Origin: an uncultured Collinsella sp.
GTDB taxonomy: Bacteria > Actinomycetota > Coriobacteriia > Coriobacteriales > Coriobacteriaceae
DNA length: 25,877 bases
Assembly: GCA_900551195.1 (NCBI GenBank)
Contig: URVD01000001.1
Location: forward strand, 1 to 25,877
Direction: 5' to 3'
The number at the start of each line of letters is the position of its first letter. Position 1 is the stretch's first letter. Position numbers and translations under genes: made by a program. Shown one piece after another: positions 1 through 7,509 of the stretch. Under the pieces are notes generated by a model that saw only the letters and a list, made by a program, of their open reading frames with translations, did not search any database and was not told the origin of the DNA.

Positions 1-102
1 CCCAAAGGCATCCAGAAAGACCTCGTCGATGATGCGCTTCATCATCTGACCGCCAGAGCCGTGGCCCAGCAGGACAGTGCTATCGGTGACACTATGGGAC
101 AT
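1..102 (-). CDS. hypE: Hydrogenase maturation protein HypE, N-terminal fragment
   Basis: Only the first 34 codons lie in the window; the gene runs off the left edge. The N-terminus contains TVLLGHGSGGQMMKRII, which matches the start of HypE (family pattern roughly I-L-L-A-H-G-S-G-G-x-x-M-x-x-L-I). HypE is a PurM-like ATP-dependent enzyme. With HypF it dehydrates a thiocarboxamide on its own C-terminal cysteine to make the cyanide ligand of the NiFe hydrogenase active site. The start ATG follows a GGAG about 8 bases upstream, and a TATAAT hexamer lies 26 bases upstream of the ATG. The C-terminal cysteine and catalytic residues are outside the window, so the call rests on the N-terminal glycine-rich motif alone. 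Confidence 0.8.
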   Translation of the reverse strand, partial: MSHSVTDSTVLLGHGSGGQMMKRIIDEVFLDAFG

Positions 103-127
103 ATCGAAAACTCCAATCGTGGGTGGA

Positions 128-133
128 ATTATA
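128..133 (-). promoter_or_regulatory. Candidate -10 box for hypE
   Basis: A perfect TATAAT on the minus strand, 25 bases upstream of the hypE ATG. No good -35 hexamer is seen at 16-18 bases, where GGTCGA is the nearest, so strength is uncertain. The box abuts the hairpin array that fills the rest of the gap. Confidence 0.45.
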
Positions 134-143
134 TGGGTGAGGC

Positions 144-257
144 GCAGCGTCGACCGGTCTGCCGTTCGTTAGAACGGCAGAACCAATAGGTTCGTTAGAA
201 CGGCGGAACGAAGGGCAGCGTCGAGTAGTTACGCGGTTCGTAGAACCGCGTAACTAC
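144..257. repeat. Array of related hairpins and direct repeats between htpG and hypE
   Basis: The 10-mer GCAGCGTCGA occurs at 144-153 and 215-224, each followed by a hairpin. Hairpin 1 (159-180) is a 9-bp perfect stem with a GTTA loop. Hairpin 3 (225-257) is a 15-bp perfect stem with a GTA loop, starting 4 bases after the htpG stop. A 20-base unit at 164-183 recurs at 190-209 with one difference and carries a short GTTC-GTTA-GAAC hairpin. All stems close on GTTC/GAAC around GTTA or GTA. None is followed by a T-run on the minus strand, so they are not classical intrinsic terminators, though the 15-bp stem could still protect or end the htpG mRNA. Confidence 0.75.
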
Positions 258-261
258 CAAA

Positions 262-2286
262 CTACATAAGCTCGCAAACAGCCGCCGCGAAGGCAACGGG
301 GTCCTCGGGGAGGATGCCCTCGACCAGCAGGGCCTGATCGTAGAGCAGACCAGAGTACTGCTTGATCTTGTCGGCGTCGCCTGCCTTCTGGGCAGCGACA
401 AGCTTGTCAAAGACCGGGTGCTTGGCGTTGAGCTCGAGCACGCGTTGGCTCTTGGGCATGCCGTCGGGCGCGCCCTCGGGTCCCTTCTGGAGCACCTTCT
501 CCATCTCGAGCGAAAGTGGGCCCTCGGTGGTGATACAAGCGGGGGCATCGGTCAGGCGCGCGGAGACGGCGACTTTCTCGACCTTGTCACCGAGCGCCTC
601 CTTCATAGCGCTAAAGAGGTCCTCGTTCTCCTTGGTGGCGTCCTCGGCCTCCTTCTTCTCGTCCTCGGTCGCCAGGTCAAGATCACCGGTCGCAACGTTC
701 TTGAGCTCTAGATGACGATCCTCGACCTCGGGCTCGGCACCGTCGGCCACAGCCTTCTCGGCAGCCTCGCGGGCAGCATCGTCCTCGTAGATCTTGGGCA
801 TATCGGCGGCAACGTACTCACGCATAGCCTGGAACGTGAACTCATCCACATCCTGCGTCAGCAGCAGCACGTCATAGCCGCGGTCGAGCACGCCCTTTAC
901 CACGGGCATCTTGGCCAAGCGCTCACGCGAGTCGCCGGCGGCGTAGTAGATGGCCTTCTGATCCTCAGGCATGCCCTTGGCATACTCGGCCAGGGTAATC
1001 ATCTTCTGTTCCTTGGCAGACCAGAACAGCAACAGGTCGGCGAGCTCATCGGCCTTCATGCCATAGCTCGAGTAGATGCCGTACTTAAGACCGCGGCCAA
1101 AGTTCTCAAAGAACTTCTCGTAGGCCTCGCGGTCGTTGTCACGCATATCCTCAAGGTCGGCGGTAATCTTCTTTTCCACACGCTTGGCGATGGCCTTGAG
1201 CTGACGGTTCTGCTGCAGCGTCTCGCGCGAGATGTTGAGCGACACGTCGGCGGAATCCACGACGCCGCGGACAAAGTTGTAGTAGTCGGGCAGCAGGTCG
1301 TCGCACTTCTCCATAATCAGCACGTTGGAACTGTAGAGCGCCAGGCCCTTCTCGTAGTCCTTGCTGTACAGATCGAACGGCGCGCGTCCCGGCACAAACA
1401 GCAGGGCGTCATACTCGAGCGTGCCCTCGGCGTGGAAGCTGATGGTGCGCGCAGGATCGTCAAAGTCGTGGAACGTGGACTTGTAGAACTCGTCGTAGTC
1501 CTTCTGCTCGACATCGGAGCTGTGCTTTTTCCAAATCGGCGTCATGGAGTTGATGGTCTCGAGCTCCTGGTAGTCCTCGTACTCGGGCTTGTAGTCGTCG
1601 CCGGCGTCCTCGGGCTTGGGTTTCTGGCGGCTCTTGGACACCATCATCTGGATCGGGTAACGCACATAGTTACTGTACTGCTGAATCAGGCTCTTGAGAC
1701 CCCACTCGGTCAGGAAGCGATCGTAGGTCTCGGCCTCGCCGTCGGCGTCGAGCTTCTCGTTCTCGCGCAGCGTCAGGATGACATCGGTACCGTGCTCGGC
1801 GCGCTCGCCGTCCTCGATGGTGTAGCCCTCAAGACCGTCGGATTCCCACACATGGGCGACATCCTCGCCGTAGGCGCGGCTGACGACCTTCACATGGCTG
1901 GCGACCATAAAAGCCGAGTAGAAGCCCACGCCAAACTGACCGATGATGTCGACATCGGAGCCCTGCTGCTCGGCGTTCTCGGTCTTAAACTCCTCGGAGC
2001 CGGAATGGGCGATGGTGCCCAGATTGCGCTCCAGCTCCTCGGCGGTCATGCCAATGCCGTTATCCGAGATGGTAATGGTGCGGGCGTCTTTATCAAAAGA
2101 GACGCGAATAGCCAGGTCGCCCTGGTCGAGCTTGACACTCGGGTCCTGCAGGCTCTTAAAGTTGAGCTTGTCGACGGCGTCACTCGCATTAGAGATAAGC
2201 TCGCGCAGGAAGATTTCCTTATTGGTGTAGATGGAGTTGATCATGAGGTCGAGCAGTTTTTTGCTCTCGGTCTTAAATTGACGCAT
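262..2286 (-). CDS. htpG: Chaperone HtpG (Hsp90 family)
   Basis: This 674-residue protein is a bacterial Hsp90, the ATP-driven dimeric cytosolic chaperone that remodels client proteins, often with DnaK. The N-terminal GHKL ATPase domain shows all signatures: LRELISNASDA at about 27-37 (catalytic Glu29 and the Mg-binding Asn), DNGIGM at 75-80 and GQFGVGFYSAF at 116-126. The middle domain includes the NISRETLQQNR segment with the ATP-sensing arginine. The protein is a little longer than typical HtpG (about 620-650) because of acidic insertions in the middle and C-terminal parts. The start is supported by AAAGGA 6 bases upstream of the ATG. A hairpin with a T-run lies 30 bases upstream of the start, so expression may be attenuated. 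Confidence 0.97.
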   Translation of the reverse strand: MRQFKTESKKLLDLMINSIYTNKEIFLRELISNASDAVDKLNFKSLQDPSVKLDQGDLAIRVSFDKDARTITISDNGIGMTAEELERNLGTIAHSGSEEFKTENAEQQGSDVDIIGQFGVGFYSAFMVASHVKVVSRAYGEDVAHVWESDGLEGYTIEDGERAEHGTDVILTLRENEKLDADGEAETYDRFLTEWGLKSLIQQYSNYVRYPIQMMVSKSRQKPKPEDAGDDYKPEYEDYQELETINSMTPIWKKHSSDVEQKDYDEFYKSTFHDFDDPARTISFHAEGTLEYDALLFVPGRAPFDLYSKDYEKGLALYSSNVLIMEKCDDLLPDYYNFVRGVVDSADVSLNISRETLQQNRQLKAIAKRVEKKITADLEDMRDNDREAYEKFFENFGRGLKYGIYSSYGMKADELADLLLFWSAKEQKMITLAEYAKGMPEDQKAIYYAAGDSRERLAKMPVVKGVLDRGYDVLLLTQDVDEFTFQAMREYVAADMPKIYEDDAAREAAEKAVADGAEPEVEDRHLELKNVATGDLDLATEDEKKEAEDATKENEDLFSAMKEALGDKVEKVAVSARLTDAPACITTEGPLSLEMEKVLQKGPEGAPDGMPKSQRVLELNAKHPVFDKLVAAQKAGDADKIKQYSGLLYDQALLVEGILPEDPVAFAAAVCELM

Positions 2287-2316
2287 GTGCAGTCCTTTCG
2301 CGCTCCCCCTGTCCGC

Positions 2317-2341
2317 AAAAACGGCCCGGTTGCCCGAGCCG
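2317..2341 (-). terminator. Intrinsic terminator or attenuator in front of htpG
   Basis: On the minus strand an 8-bp GC-rich stem (CGGCTCGG / CCGGGCCG, one G-U pair) closes a GCAA tetraloop and is followed directly by TTTTTG. This is a textbook intrinsic terminator. It sits only 30 bases before the htpG start codon and 20 before its ribosome site. The only A+T-rich promoter-like DNA upstream of htpG (about 2367-2425) lies on the far side of it. It may end the upstream GNAT transcript, act as an attenuator for htpG, or both. Confidence 0.7.
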
Positions 2342-2488
2342 CATCGCAGACCTGCTATGTTCAGACTTAGATTTTATAACCCATTAACGCGCATATATAC
2401 ATACGGAATCGAAAAACTGTATGTCCGAGCGCTCTGATGCGCCAATTGCCAAGGAGTGTCCCAAACTGCCGGCAGGAAAGGAACGTTC

Positions 2489-2989
2489 CTATCTGCCATC
2501 TACGCGCTTGGCCATCCAGGCATGAGGCTGGCCCTCGTCTTCGTAGTCCACCGGGGCAATCTGCGTGTAGCCCGCCTTGGCATAGAGCGGCAGCACGTAT
2601 TCCTGCGCATGCAGCTTAATGAGCTTGGCGCCGGCATCACGCGCGCACGTATCACTGGCCTCGACAATCTTGCTCGCCAAACCGCGACGGCGCATGCTCG
2701 GCAGCACGGCCACGCGCCCCATAATGTAGGTCTCCCCCGCCGCGACGCCTTCGTCCAAGTCGCACGCCGGCGACACCGGAGCCTCCGCGTCAGCCGCACG
2801 CTCAAGCTCTTCGGGAAACACGCGCGAGCAACCGGCAAGCTCGCCGTCTACATAGAGCGTCACATGAATGCAGTTCGGATCCTCGTCGATAGCGTCAAAC
2901 TCATTCTCGTAGCCCTGCTCGTCCATAAAAACGACGCGGCGCACCAACGCCGCGTCATCAAAGCATCCCGTCTTAAGTTGGATATCCAT
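2489..2989 (-). CDS. GNAT-family N-acetyltransferase
   Basis: This 166-residue protein is a GNAT-fold acetyltransferase transferring an acetyl group from acetyl-CoA to an unknown amine. The acetyl-CoA pyrophosphate-binding motif is visible as GRVAVLPSMRRRGLASKIVE. The N-terminal VVFMDEQGYENEFDAIDEDP and C-terminal LHAQEYVLPLYAKAGY segments resemble the ElaA/YjcF-like subgroup. I chose the ATG at 2989, preceded by AAAGGG at 5 bases, rather than a TTG six codons upstream that has no ribosome site. The gene begins 39 bases after cpsB ends and may share its transcript. A hairpin at 2471-2497 overlaps the stop. The substrate cannot be told from sequence. Confidence 0.85.
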   Translation of the reverse strand: MDIQLKTGCFDDAALVRRVVFMDEQGYENEFDAIDEDPNCIHVTLYVDGELAGCSRVFPEELERAADAEAPVSPACDLDEGVAAGETYIMGRVAVLPSMRRRGLASKIVEASDTCARDAGAKLIKLHAQEYVLPLYAKAGYTQIAPVDYEDEGQPHAWMAKRVDGR

Positions 2990-3028
2990 GGCTGCCCTTT
3001 CATTCAATGCGAACGTTAGGGACAGATT

Positions 3029-3679
3029 TTAGCGAAAATGAGCTCCGCGTACGCTAAACTTCGCGCGAGCCTTCGCCAGGCAGTCGTAATGACCCACGTT
3101 ATGGGCATCGCTCGCGATGAAGCTGTACAGGTTCTGATCGAACAGGCGCTGTGCCGGCTTTTTCTCGCGACCAAAGCGACCGCCGGCAATAAAGTCCGCC
3201 GAAGCCTGCAGCTTGCAGCCCATATCGACCAGGCGCTCCGCCACGCTTACATCCTTTTGAACCGCACGATAGCGCTCAGGATGAGCGATGATCACCTGGT
3301 AGCCACGGCACTGCAAATCGTAAATCGTGTTCTCGTACTCTCTAAACGCATACGCATCGGCATGTGTCGAAAGCTCGAGCAGAAACTCGTTGGTTCCATC
3401 GAAATGCAAGTGCTCCGCGGCATCGATACCAAGTTCAACGAGCTTTCGATGGTTGACCTCGAAGCCCATCTGGAGCGGAAAACCGTCAGCGTTATCACGC
3501 AGCAGCTCAAAGGCATCCCACATCTTGTCGTAATCAAAATAGGGATCACGGCAGTGAGGAGTGCAAACGATTCTGGTTACACCGGCCCGCTTGGCAGCCT
3601 CGAGCATCGCCAAGCTCTCTTCGAGATCGGCGGCGCCGTCGTCTACACCCGGCAAGATATGGCAATGAATGTCACGCAT
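3029..3679 (-). CDS. cpsB: CpsB/CapC-type PHP protein-tyrosine phosphatase
   Basis: This 216-residue protein belongs to the PHP metal-dependent phosphatases that dephosphorylate the tyrosine cluster of capsule BY-kinases. Metal-ligand motifs are visible: DIHCHILPGVDDGAAD at the N-terminus, CTPHCRDPYF near residue 39, AHPERYRA in the middle and ASDAHNVGHYD near the C-terminus. It is shorter than usual (about 240-255), ending about 20 residues after the last metal motif. I saw no frameshift that would restore a longer tail. The ATG has AAGG 7 bases upstream. It lies 17 bases after cpsD in the apparent operon cpsC-cpsD-cpsB, completing a kinase/adaptor/phosphatase set. The symbol follows streptococcal usage. 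Confidence 0.88.
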   Translation of the reverse strand: MRDIHCHILPGVDDGAADLEESLAMLEAAKRAGVTRIVCTPHCRDPYFDYDKMWDAFELLRDNADGFPLQMGFEVNHRKLVELGIDAAEHLHFDGTNEFLLELSTHADAYAFREYENTIYDLQCRGYQVIIAHPERYRAVQKDVSVAERLVDMGCKLQASADFIAGGRFGREKKPAQRLFDQNLYSFIASDAHNVGHYDCLAKARAKFSVRGAHFR

Positions 3680-3696
3680 AGGTCAGCCTTAATCAA

Positions 3697-4434
3697 CTAA
3701 ACGTTTGCTCGGTTGGTGAAGATGCCCTTTTTGGAAGTCCCCTGATCGTCGGAGCCCTTCTTAACCTTCTTACCGTCCTTGGTGTAGTAGGAGTAGTAGT
3801 ACTCGCTGGTCTCGGTCTCGCAGTAGTTCATGACGGTACCGATGAGCTTGACCTTCTCGGACTTCTTAAGCTGGCCGATAGCGTTGAGTGCCTCCTCGCG
3901 CTTGGTGAAGTCCTCGCGCACCACGAACAGCGTACCGTCGGTCAGGCTGGCAATCTCGGCAGCATCGATGAAGGTGCCGACCGGGGGAGCATCAAAGATG
4001 ACGTACTGGAACTTGGCGGACAGTGCCTTTACCAACTTGGCAAAGCGGTGAGAGACGATGATGTCGGCAGGATTGGGAATATGCGGCTCGGCATCGAGGA
4101 AGTAGAAGTTCTTCTGACCCGTCTCGACAATTGCCTGGTCAATGGAGATCTGCTCGGAAAGGACCGCATAGAGTCCGCCGCGCGAACGAACGCCGAGCAT
4201 ATCGGAAAGGGACCTGCGGCGCATATCGGCCTCGACCAGGAGCACGGACTTGCCGCTCGTGGCGATAGCCTGGGCAAGGTTGATGGAAACCGTAGACTTG
4301 CCCTCGTTGGGAATCGAGGACGTGACGGTAATGGTGCGAATGGGGTCGTCCACGCTCGCAAAGCGGATGTTGGCCAGAAGGGTCTTGGCGGCATTCTGTA
4401 CAACGAGCTTATCGGTGTTCTTTGCCTTAGCCAT
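3697..4434 (-). CDS. cpsD: Polysaccharide BY-type tyrosine kinase (CpsD/CapB)
   Basis: This 245-residue cytoplasmic bacterial tyrosine kinase has a P-loop fold. Walker A (SSIPNEGKST) lies at about 39-48, Walker A' (VLLVEADMRR) at 64-73 and Walker B (VIFDAPP) at 145-151. The C-terminal tail carries the autophosphorylated tyrosine cluster EYYYSYYTKDGKK (Tyr212-214, 216, 217). Such kinases cycle phosphorylation to control polysaccharide chain length and export. They need a membrane activator, here encoded immediately upstream by cpsC with only 2 bases between stop and start, so translation is probably coupled. CpsB is the expected phosphatase. The product polysaccharide is unknown because no glycosyltransferase or polymerase gene is in the window. 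Confidence 0.94.
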   Translation of the reverse strand: MAKAKNTDKLVVQNAAKTLLANIRFASVDDPIRTITVTSSIPNEGKSTVSINLAQAIATSGKSVLLVEADMRRRSLSDMLGVRSRGGLYAVLSEQISIDQAIVETGQKNFYFLDAEPHIPNPADIIVSHRFAKLVKALSAKFQYVIFDAPPVGTFIDAAEIASLTDGTLFVVREDFTKREEALNAIGQLKKSEKVKLIGTVMNYCETETSEYYYSYYTKDGKKVKKGSDDQGTSKKGIFTNRANV

Positions 4435-4436
4435 GC

Positions 4437-5093
4437 CTATTTACCACCTTTCATAGCCGGAATTCGGCCAACAACGGGAATGCCCAGGAGCTCTTCTGCC
4501 TCTTCGGCACCGCGGATGCGGGTATTGAGCATGTCTGCCAAAACGACATAGGCGACTGCGATAAAGATACCGGCGAGGAACGCGACGGCAATATACAGCG
4601 TGCGCTTGGGGCCGCTGGGGGCTTCGGGGGTCTTAGCCTCGTCGATAACGTTGATGCTCTGGGCAGCGCCGACGTTCTGAGCGACCGTACTCACCGAGCT
4701 GGCCATGGCCTTTGCGACCTTAGCCGTCTCCTTGGCATCGGTGCCGGTAACCGAAAGCGTAATGACACGCGTGGTGGTCTCGGAGGAAACAGACACCTTG
4801 TAGTCATCCAGATCGGTGAGGCCCAGTTCTTTGGCGGCGCCGCTCTTAACGCTATCGCTATCCAGCAGCGTGGCGATATCGTTGGAAAGCATCTGACTCG
4901 CCGAGAGATCGTTGTAGCTCATCTGACCGCTATCGTCGGTCTTGGCGAGAATGTACATGCTCGTCGTCGCGGTATAGGTGTTGTCCATCGCAACGAAGGA
5001 CACGATGCCCATGGCGATCGCGCAGACCACCGGAAGGGTGATGACCAGCTGAAGGTGCTTCTTCAGCAGCTGGAACAGTTCGAGAAGGGTCAT
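4437..5093 (-). CDS. cpsC: Wzz/CpsC-type chain-length regulator and kinase activator
   Basis: This 218-residue membrane protein has the Wzz topology: a short cytoplasmic N-terminus, TM1 at about 14-36, an extracytoplasmic domain of about 125 residues, a proline-rich stretch (EAKTPEAPSGPKR), TM2 at about 165-187 and a cytoplasmic tail of about 30 residues that would activate CpsD. It sets or helps set polysaccharide chain length. The ATG follows AAAGG at 8 bases. It is the first gene of cpsC-cpsD-cpsB and has its own 195-bp upstream region with a candidate promoter. Confidence 0.9.
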   Translation of the reverse strand: MTLLELFQLLKKHLQLVITLPVVCAIAMGIVSFVAMDNTYTATTSMYILAKTDDSGQMSYNDLSASQMLSNDIATLLDSDSVKSGAAKELGLTDLDDYKVSVSSETTTRVITLSVTGTDAKETAKVAKAMASSVSTVAQNVGAAQSINVIDEAKTPEAPSGPKRTLYIAVAFLAGIFIAVAYVVLADMLNTRIRGAEEAEELLGIPVVGRIPAMKGGK

Positions 5094-5173
5094 GCAGCTT
5101 GCCTTTCATTTCCCCAGTTCGGATTGACAAAACTGTCCGTATGTTATCGCATCTTTTTACCGAGACCAAACTC

Positions 5174-5202
5174 TATACATAAGAAACAGGCTCTCCTGTA
5201 AA
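5174..5202 (-). promoter_or_regulatory. Candidate promoter of the cpsCDB operon
   Basis: On the minus strand TTTACA (5197-5202) is followed after 17 bases by TGTATA (5174-5179), with an alternative TATAGA two bases further on. An ACAGG-ctct-CCTGT inverted repeat lies at 5186-5199, overlapping the -35 and spacer, and could be an operator. The transcript would have a leader of about 75 bases before the cpsC ATG. Confidence 0.4.
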
Positions 5203-5235
5203 AATGTCGGAAGCAATCGTAAAATTGCACAACAA

Positions 5236-5262
5236 CGCCGCACCCGAAAGTCAAATGCGGCG
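5236..5262 (-). terminator. Terminator after the phoR-like gene
   Basis: A 7-bp perfect stem (CGCCGCA / TGCGGCG) with a 13-base loop is followed on the minus strand by TTGTTG. It begins 27 bases downstream of the histidine-kinase stop, where the pstB-phoP-phoR transcript should end, ahead of the cpsC promoter. Confidence 0.6.
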
Positions 5263-5288
5263 TCTGCATCAATATCTATGTTATATCG

Positions 5289-6713
5289 CTATGCGAATGG
5301 CTCGTCCTGCTGTATGGGAAACGTCACCGTAATGGTGGTTCCCACGCCCAACTCGCTCGACAGATCGAGCGTGGCGTGATGATACAGGGCCGCATGCTTG
5401 ACAATGGCAAGCCCCAGACCGGTTCCGCCGCGTGCCTTGGACCTACTCTTGTCCACGCGATAGAACCGCTCAAATACCTTGCCCTGTTCTTCAGGCGCGA
5501 TACCGATTCCCGTGTCGGCGACCGCAAGGAACGGATGGCCTTCGTCGTTGGTGCCGCACTGCAGCGTAACCGTACCGCCGGGTCGATTGTAGCGGATGGC
5601 GTTGCTTGCCAGATTATAGATGAGCTCGTCAAGCAAGCGCGACACGCCCTCGATGACCACAGGCTTGGTCTCATGACTTATCGTCACATTCGCCTGACGG
5701 GCGACCTGTTCAAGACGCTGCTCGACCGCGTAGATGGCACGTGAGAGCTCAATAGGCTCCGTGGACCCAATGGGCACCGCCTCGCCCTCAGCTGCACGCT
5801 CGGCCTCGTCCAAGTTAGACAGCGTAAGGATATCGTTGACAAGCGCTGCCAAGCGGCCCGCCTCACGATAGATGCGACCGCCAAAGTTGCGCAGGTCGCC
5901 CTCGCCCTCGACCATGCCGTTTGCGATGAGCTCGGCATAGCCCGAAATCGCCGTAAGCGGCGTCTTGAGCTCATGGGTGATATTCGCCGTGAACTCGCGG
6001 CGCATACGGTCGTTGTCCGCTAGCACCGCCATTTGGCGCTTGAGTTCCTGGCGCTGCGACTCGATGCGCTCAAGCATGGGGACCATCTCGGCATAGGCGT
6101 GCTCATAGCTACGGCGTGGGTGGTCCAAATCCACCTCTTGCAAAGGCGCGATGATGGCACGGGACTCGCGGCGCGCCATAAAAAACGAGAGTACCGCACC
6201 CGCTGCTGCGATAAGCAGCATCGGCGCCACCATCGACAGCAAAATCGCCGCAACGCCAGGCTGGGCCTGCGCCAAGCGGACAACCTGGCCGTTATCAAGG
6301 GCGACGGCGCGATACAGCATAATCTCGTCGAGCGTAGAGCTTGCGCGCTCCGCGGAACCCAAACCACTCTCAAAGGCCTCGATGACCTCGGGGCGATCGC
6401 CATGGTTGGGCAGTGTGGAAGGCGACGCCTCGTTGTCGTAGGCAACCGATCCATCCTTGTTAATCAGCGTGATGCGCAAGTCCTCTCGATCGAGGCTACG
6501 CAAGAACGGGATGGGCTCCTGCTGCTCGTCGAGGGCGGCAGCAATGAGCTCGGTTTCCTGCGCCAGATTGGCACTCGTGGCATCCGCCAAAGTGTTTTGC
6601 ACAAAGAACGCACCCAGCACCGTAAACGCCACGATAACCGCCATGGCGCAGACAAAGATCGTCACAAAAACGCGGTGCGACAGCGTATGTTTTCCCTGGG
6701 GGGCGAAGACCAC
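5289..6713 (-). CDS. phoR: PhoR-like sensor histidine kinase
   Basis: This 474-residue membrane kinase has TM1 at about 15-38, an extracytoplasmic sensor region of about 115 residues, TM2 at about 154-180, a HAMP-like linker, then the catalytic core. The core shows an H-box FTANITHELKTPLT with phospho-acceptor His247, an N-box around 363-376 (DELIYNLASNAIRYN), G1 DTGIGI at 400-405 and G2 GGTGLGL at 429-435. The start is a GTG, fixed by a strong GGAGGAG 6 bases upstream that lies inside the end of the partner regulator gene; the two genes are 3 bases apart and surely co-translated. With pstB just upstream in the same run, it most resembles a phosphate-responsive PhoR. The phosphate role is inferred from context. 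Confidence 0.88.
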   Translation of the reverse strand: MVFAPQGKHTLSHRVFVTIFVCAMAVIVAFTVLGAFFVQNTLADATSANLAQETELIAAALDEQQEPIPFLRSLDREDLRITLINKDGSVAYDNEASPSTLPNHGDRPEVIEAFESGLGSAERASSTLDEIMLYRAVALDNGQVVRLAQAQPGVAAILLSMVAPMLLIAAAGAVLSFFMARRESRAIIAPLQEVDLDHPRRSYEHAYAEMVPMLERIESQRQELKRQMAVLADNDRMRREFTANITHELKTPLTAISGYAELIANGMVEGEGDLRNFGGRIYREAGRLAALVNDILTLSNLDEAERAAEGEAVPIGSTEPIELSRAIYAVEQRLEQVARQANVTISHETKPVVIEGVSRLLDELIYNLASNAIRYNRPGGTVTLQCGTNDEGHPFLAVADTGIGIAPEEQGKVFERFYRVDKSRSKARGGTGLGLAIVKHAALYHHATLDLSSELGVGTTITVTFPIQQDEPFA

Positions 6714-6716
6714 GGG

Positions 6717-7445
6717 TTACTCCTCCGATGCGGTGGCCGCGGTGTCGTCACCTTCGGCACCATCACCGGCAGAAGGCTCGGCCAAGCGGTAGCCCACGCC
6801 GCGCACGGTCTCGATGGCGCTGGCATGCTCGCCCAGTTTTTGGCGAAGCGTCTGCACGTGCACGTCAACGGTGCGCGAACCGCCGTCGAAGTCCCAGCCC
6901 CACACGCTCTGCAGCAACGACTCGCGGGTAAAGACCACGCCGGGCTTGCGCATGAGGTACTCGAGCAGGTCGAACTCGCGCAGGGTGAGCTTAAGCGACT
7001 CGCCGGCAACAGTCACCTCACGATGGCTGGGCGAGAGCACAATGTCGCCCACGCTGAGCACATCGCTTGCCTGTTTGACCATGCCGCCGCGACGCAGCAG
7101 TGCGCGGCAGCGGCTGGCGAGCTCCATGAGCGAAAACGGCTTAGTCAGGTAATCGTCGGCACCGCCATCGAGCGCCATCACCTTGTCGAGCTCGGTATCC
7201 TTGGCGGTAAGCATCATGATGGGCACCGTCGCCGTCAGGCGATCGGCACGCAGTCGACGCATAATCGCCAAGCCATCGGTATCGGGCAGCATGATATCGA
7301 GCAGGACAGCATCGGGTACCCGTCGCGCCACGGCGGCCTTAAACTCGCCATCGCACGAAAAGCCCTCGGCCTCGATTCCCTGCTTGCGCAGCGCATAGAC
7401 CGTCAAATCCCTGATGTTGTCATCGTCCTCGACGTAATAGATCAT
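6717..7445 (-). CDS. phoP: PhoP/PhoB-like OmpR-family response regulator
   Basis: This 242-residue regulator has an N-terminal receiver domain with acidic residues EDDD near the start, phospho-acceptor Asp50 in VLLDIMLPD, Thr80 and Lys102 (TKPF), and a C-terminal winged-helix domain (about 140-222) ending in the GVGYRL motif. A Gly/Ala/Glu-rich tail of about 18 residues follows. I start it at the ATG at 7445, preceded by AAAGGGG at 6 bases, rather than 8 codons upstream. It lies 64 bases after pstB and directly before its kinase, so it probably controls phosphate-starvation genes including pstB. That role comes from gene order; the protein alone says only OmpR family. Confidence 0.88.
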   Translation of the reverse strand: MIYYVEDDDNIRDLTVYALRKQGIEAEGFSCDGEFKAAVARRVPDAVLLDIMLPDTDGLAIMRRLRADRLTATVPIMMLTAKDTELDKVMALDGGADDYLTKPFSLMELASRCRALLRRGGMVKQASDVLSVGDIVLSPSHREVTVAGESLKLTLREFDLLEYLMRKPGVVFTRESLLQSVWGWDFDGGSRTVDVHVQTLRQKLGEHASAIETVRGVGYRLAEPSAGDGAEGDDTAATASEE

Positions 7446-7509
7446 GTTGAACCCCTTTGCGGCCGGCATGACCGCATCTTAACCCTAAAGGTGCCTGTAC
7501 TAGATGGTA

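Noticed and set aside
712..2370. Long plus-strand open frame of 552 codons opposite htpG
   Set aside because: It is the antisense shadow of a well-supported htpG; its Leu/Val/Gly/His-rich translation has no domain.
2471..2497. Terminator at the end of the GNAT gene
   Set aside because: The GGCAG...CTGCC hairpin overlaps the stop codon, is interrupted, and has no T-run; the hairpin at 2317-2341 is the better terminator.
3029..3120. Frameshift at the 3' end of cpsB
   Set aside because: The C-terminus is shorter than usual, but no other frame restores a family-like tail and a normal stop is present, so I treat it as a short natural variant.
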